This document shows positions 6,165-6,259 of a stretch of 6,259 nucleotides of DNA, piece by piece (within the stretch, counting starts at the first letter, position 1; every line of letters starts with the position of its first letter). The translations under genes and the position numbers were made by a program. Source of the stretch: an uncultured Clostridia bacterium (GTDB taxonomy: Bacteria > Bacillota > Clostridia > Oscillospirales > Acutalibacteraceae); assembly GCA_946405475.1 (NCBI GenBank), contig CAMJHI010000147.1, forward strand, positions 1-6,259, written 5' to 3'. The notes beneath the pieces are model-generated. The model was not told the origin of the DNA, searched no databases, and saw nothing but the letters and a program-made list of their open reading frames with translations.

Positions 6165-6180
6165 CACAAAACAAACAAAC

Positions 6181-6224
6181 AGCAGGCATTGCTCGACCGG
6201 GCAGTGCCTGCTTTATTATTATTT
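6181..6224. terminator. Intrinsic terminator after the metallophosphoesterase gene, probably bidirectional
   Basis: AGCAGGCATTGC (6181-6192) pairs with GCAGTGCCTGCT (6201-6212) over 12 bp with one G-U pair, closing an 8-base loop. It is followed by TTATTATTATTT (6213-6224). The stop codon is 17 bases before it. On the other strand the hairpin is followed by a T-rich run (complement of the A-rich 6165-6180), so it could also end a convergent transcript. Confidence 0.9.
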
Positions 6225-6227
6225 GCT

Positions 6228-6259
6228 TTACGCCAGTTCGACCTCAAAGCCCGCGAACG
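6228..6259 (-). CDS. Possible C-terminal end of a convergent gene (partial)
   Basis: On the minus strand the last 29 bases read, in one frame, as FAGFEVELA followed by TAA (6230-6228). The tail is protein-like, and the bidirectional hairpin just beyond would be its terminator. Only nine codons are present, so neither family nor function can be assigned, and the frame could be open by chance. Confidence 0.35.
   Translation of the reverse strand, partial: FAGFEVELA

Noticed and set aside
4809..6167. Open frame of 452 codons on the minus strand
   Set aside because: It is fully antisense to the metallophosphoesterase, which has intact metal ligands, a promoter, an RBS and a terminator. The frame has low-complexity His/Val/Gly-rich content typical of a shadow.
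1..6259. CRISPR arrays, insertion sequences, tRNA or rRNA genes, attachment sites
   Set aside because: No spaced direct repeats, transposase motifs, cloverleaf-like sequence or rRNA-like stretch could be seen on either strand.

Overview
The window reads as a chromosomal segment from a fairly GC-rich member of the Clostridia, possibly a gut Oscillospiraceae-type lineage. The basis is AAAGGAG-type ribosome binding sites, textbook sigma-A promoters (TTGACA-17-TATTTT and TTTACA-17-TATAAT), tight operons with intrinsic terminators, and protein flavours common there (a cytoplasmic GH2 of the WVPFNE type, a short HPr-kinase-like P-loop protein). The taxon is inferred from style only; there is no rRNA or marker gene. 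GC-rich third codon positions produce long open frames antisense to nearly every gene, and I treat these as shadows.

Layout. (1) 88-1833, plus strand: a cytoplasmic glycoside hydrolase family 2 enzyme. (2) 1830-1970, minus strand: a 46-residue helical protein with a TTG start and a strong RBS. Its stop codon interlocks with that of the GH2 gene through a shared TTAA. (3) 2041-2093: a strong hairpin with T-tracts on both sides, usable as a terminator in both directions. (4) 4686 down to 2095, minus strand: a three-gene operon encoding a Gfo/Idh/MocA-type NAD(P)-dependent sugar oxidoreductase, then an exported endonuclease/exonuclease/phosphatase (EEP) fold hydrolase, then a short HPr-kinase/phosphorylase-like P-loop protein. 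Gaps are 18 and 3 bases. (5) 4687-4826: a 140-base divergent control region with a good promoter on each strand and an 8-bp inverted repeat flanking the -10 of the operon promoter, a likely operator. (6) 4827-6164, plus strand: an exported calcineurin-type metallophosphoesterase with a C-terminal beta-rich domain. (7) 6181-6224: a second terminator, probably bidirectional, followed by what may be the last nine codons of a convergent minus-strand gene.

How they may work together (inference). Two unrelated phosphoesterase folds, both with N-terminal export signals, are transcribed divergently from one control region. One of them shares an operon with a sugar dehydrogenase and a putative kinase. 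The GH2 gene lies beyond the operon's terminator. This would fit scavenging of a phosphorylated or glycosylated polyol or sugar, with phosphate removed outside the cell and the sugar handled inside. No transporter or regulator gene is present in the window, and no substrate can be named from sequence alone. The most unusual element is the HPr-kinase-like protein at the end of the operon.
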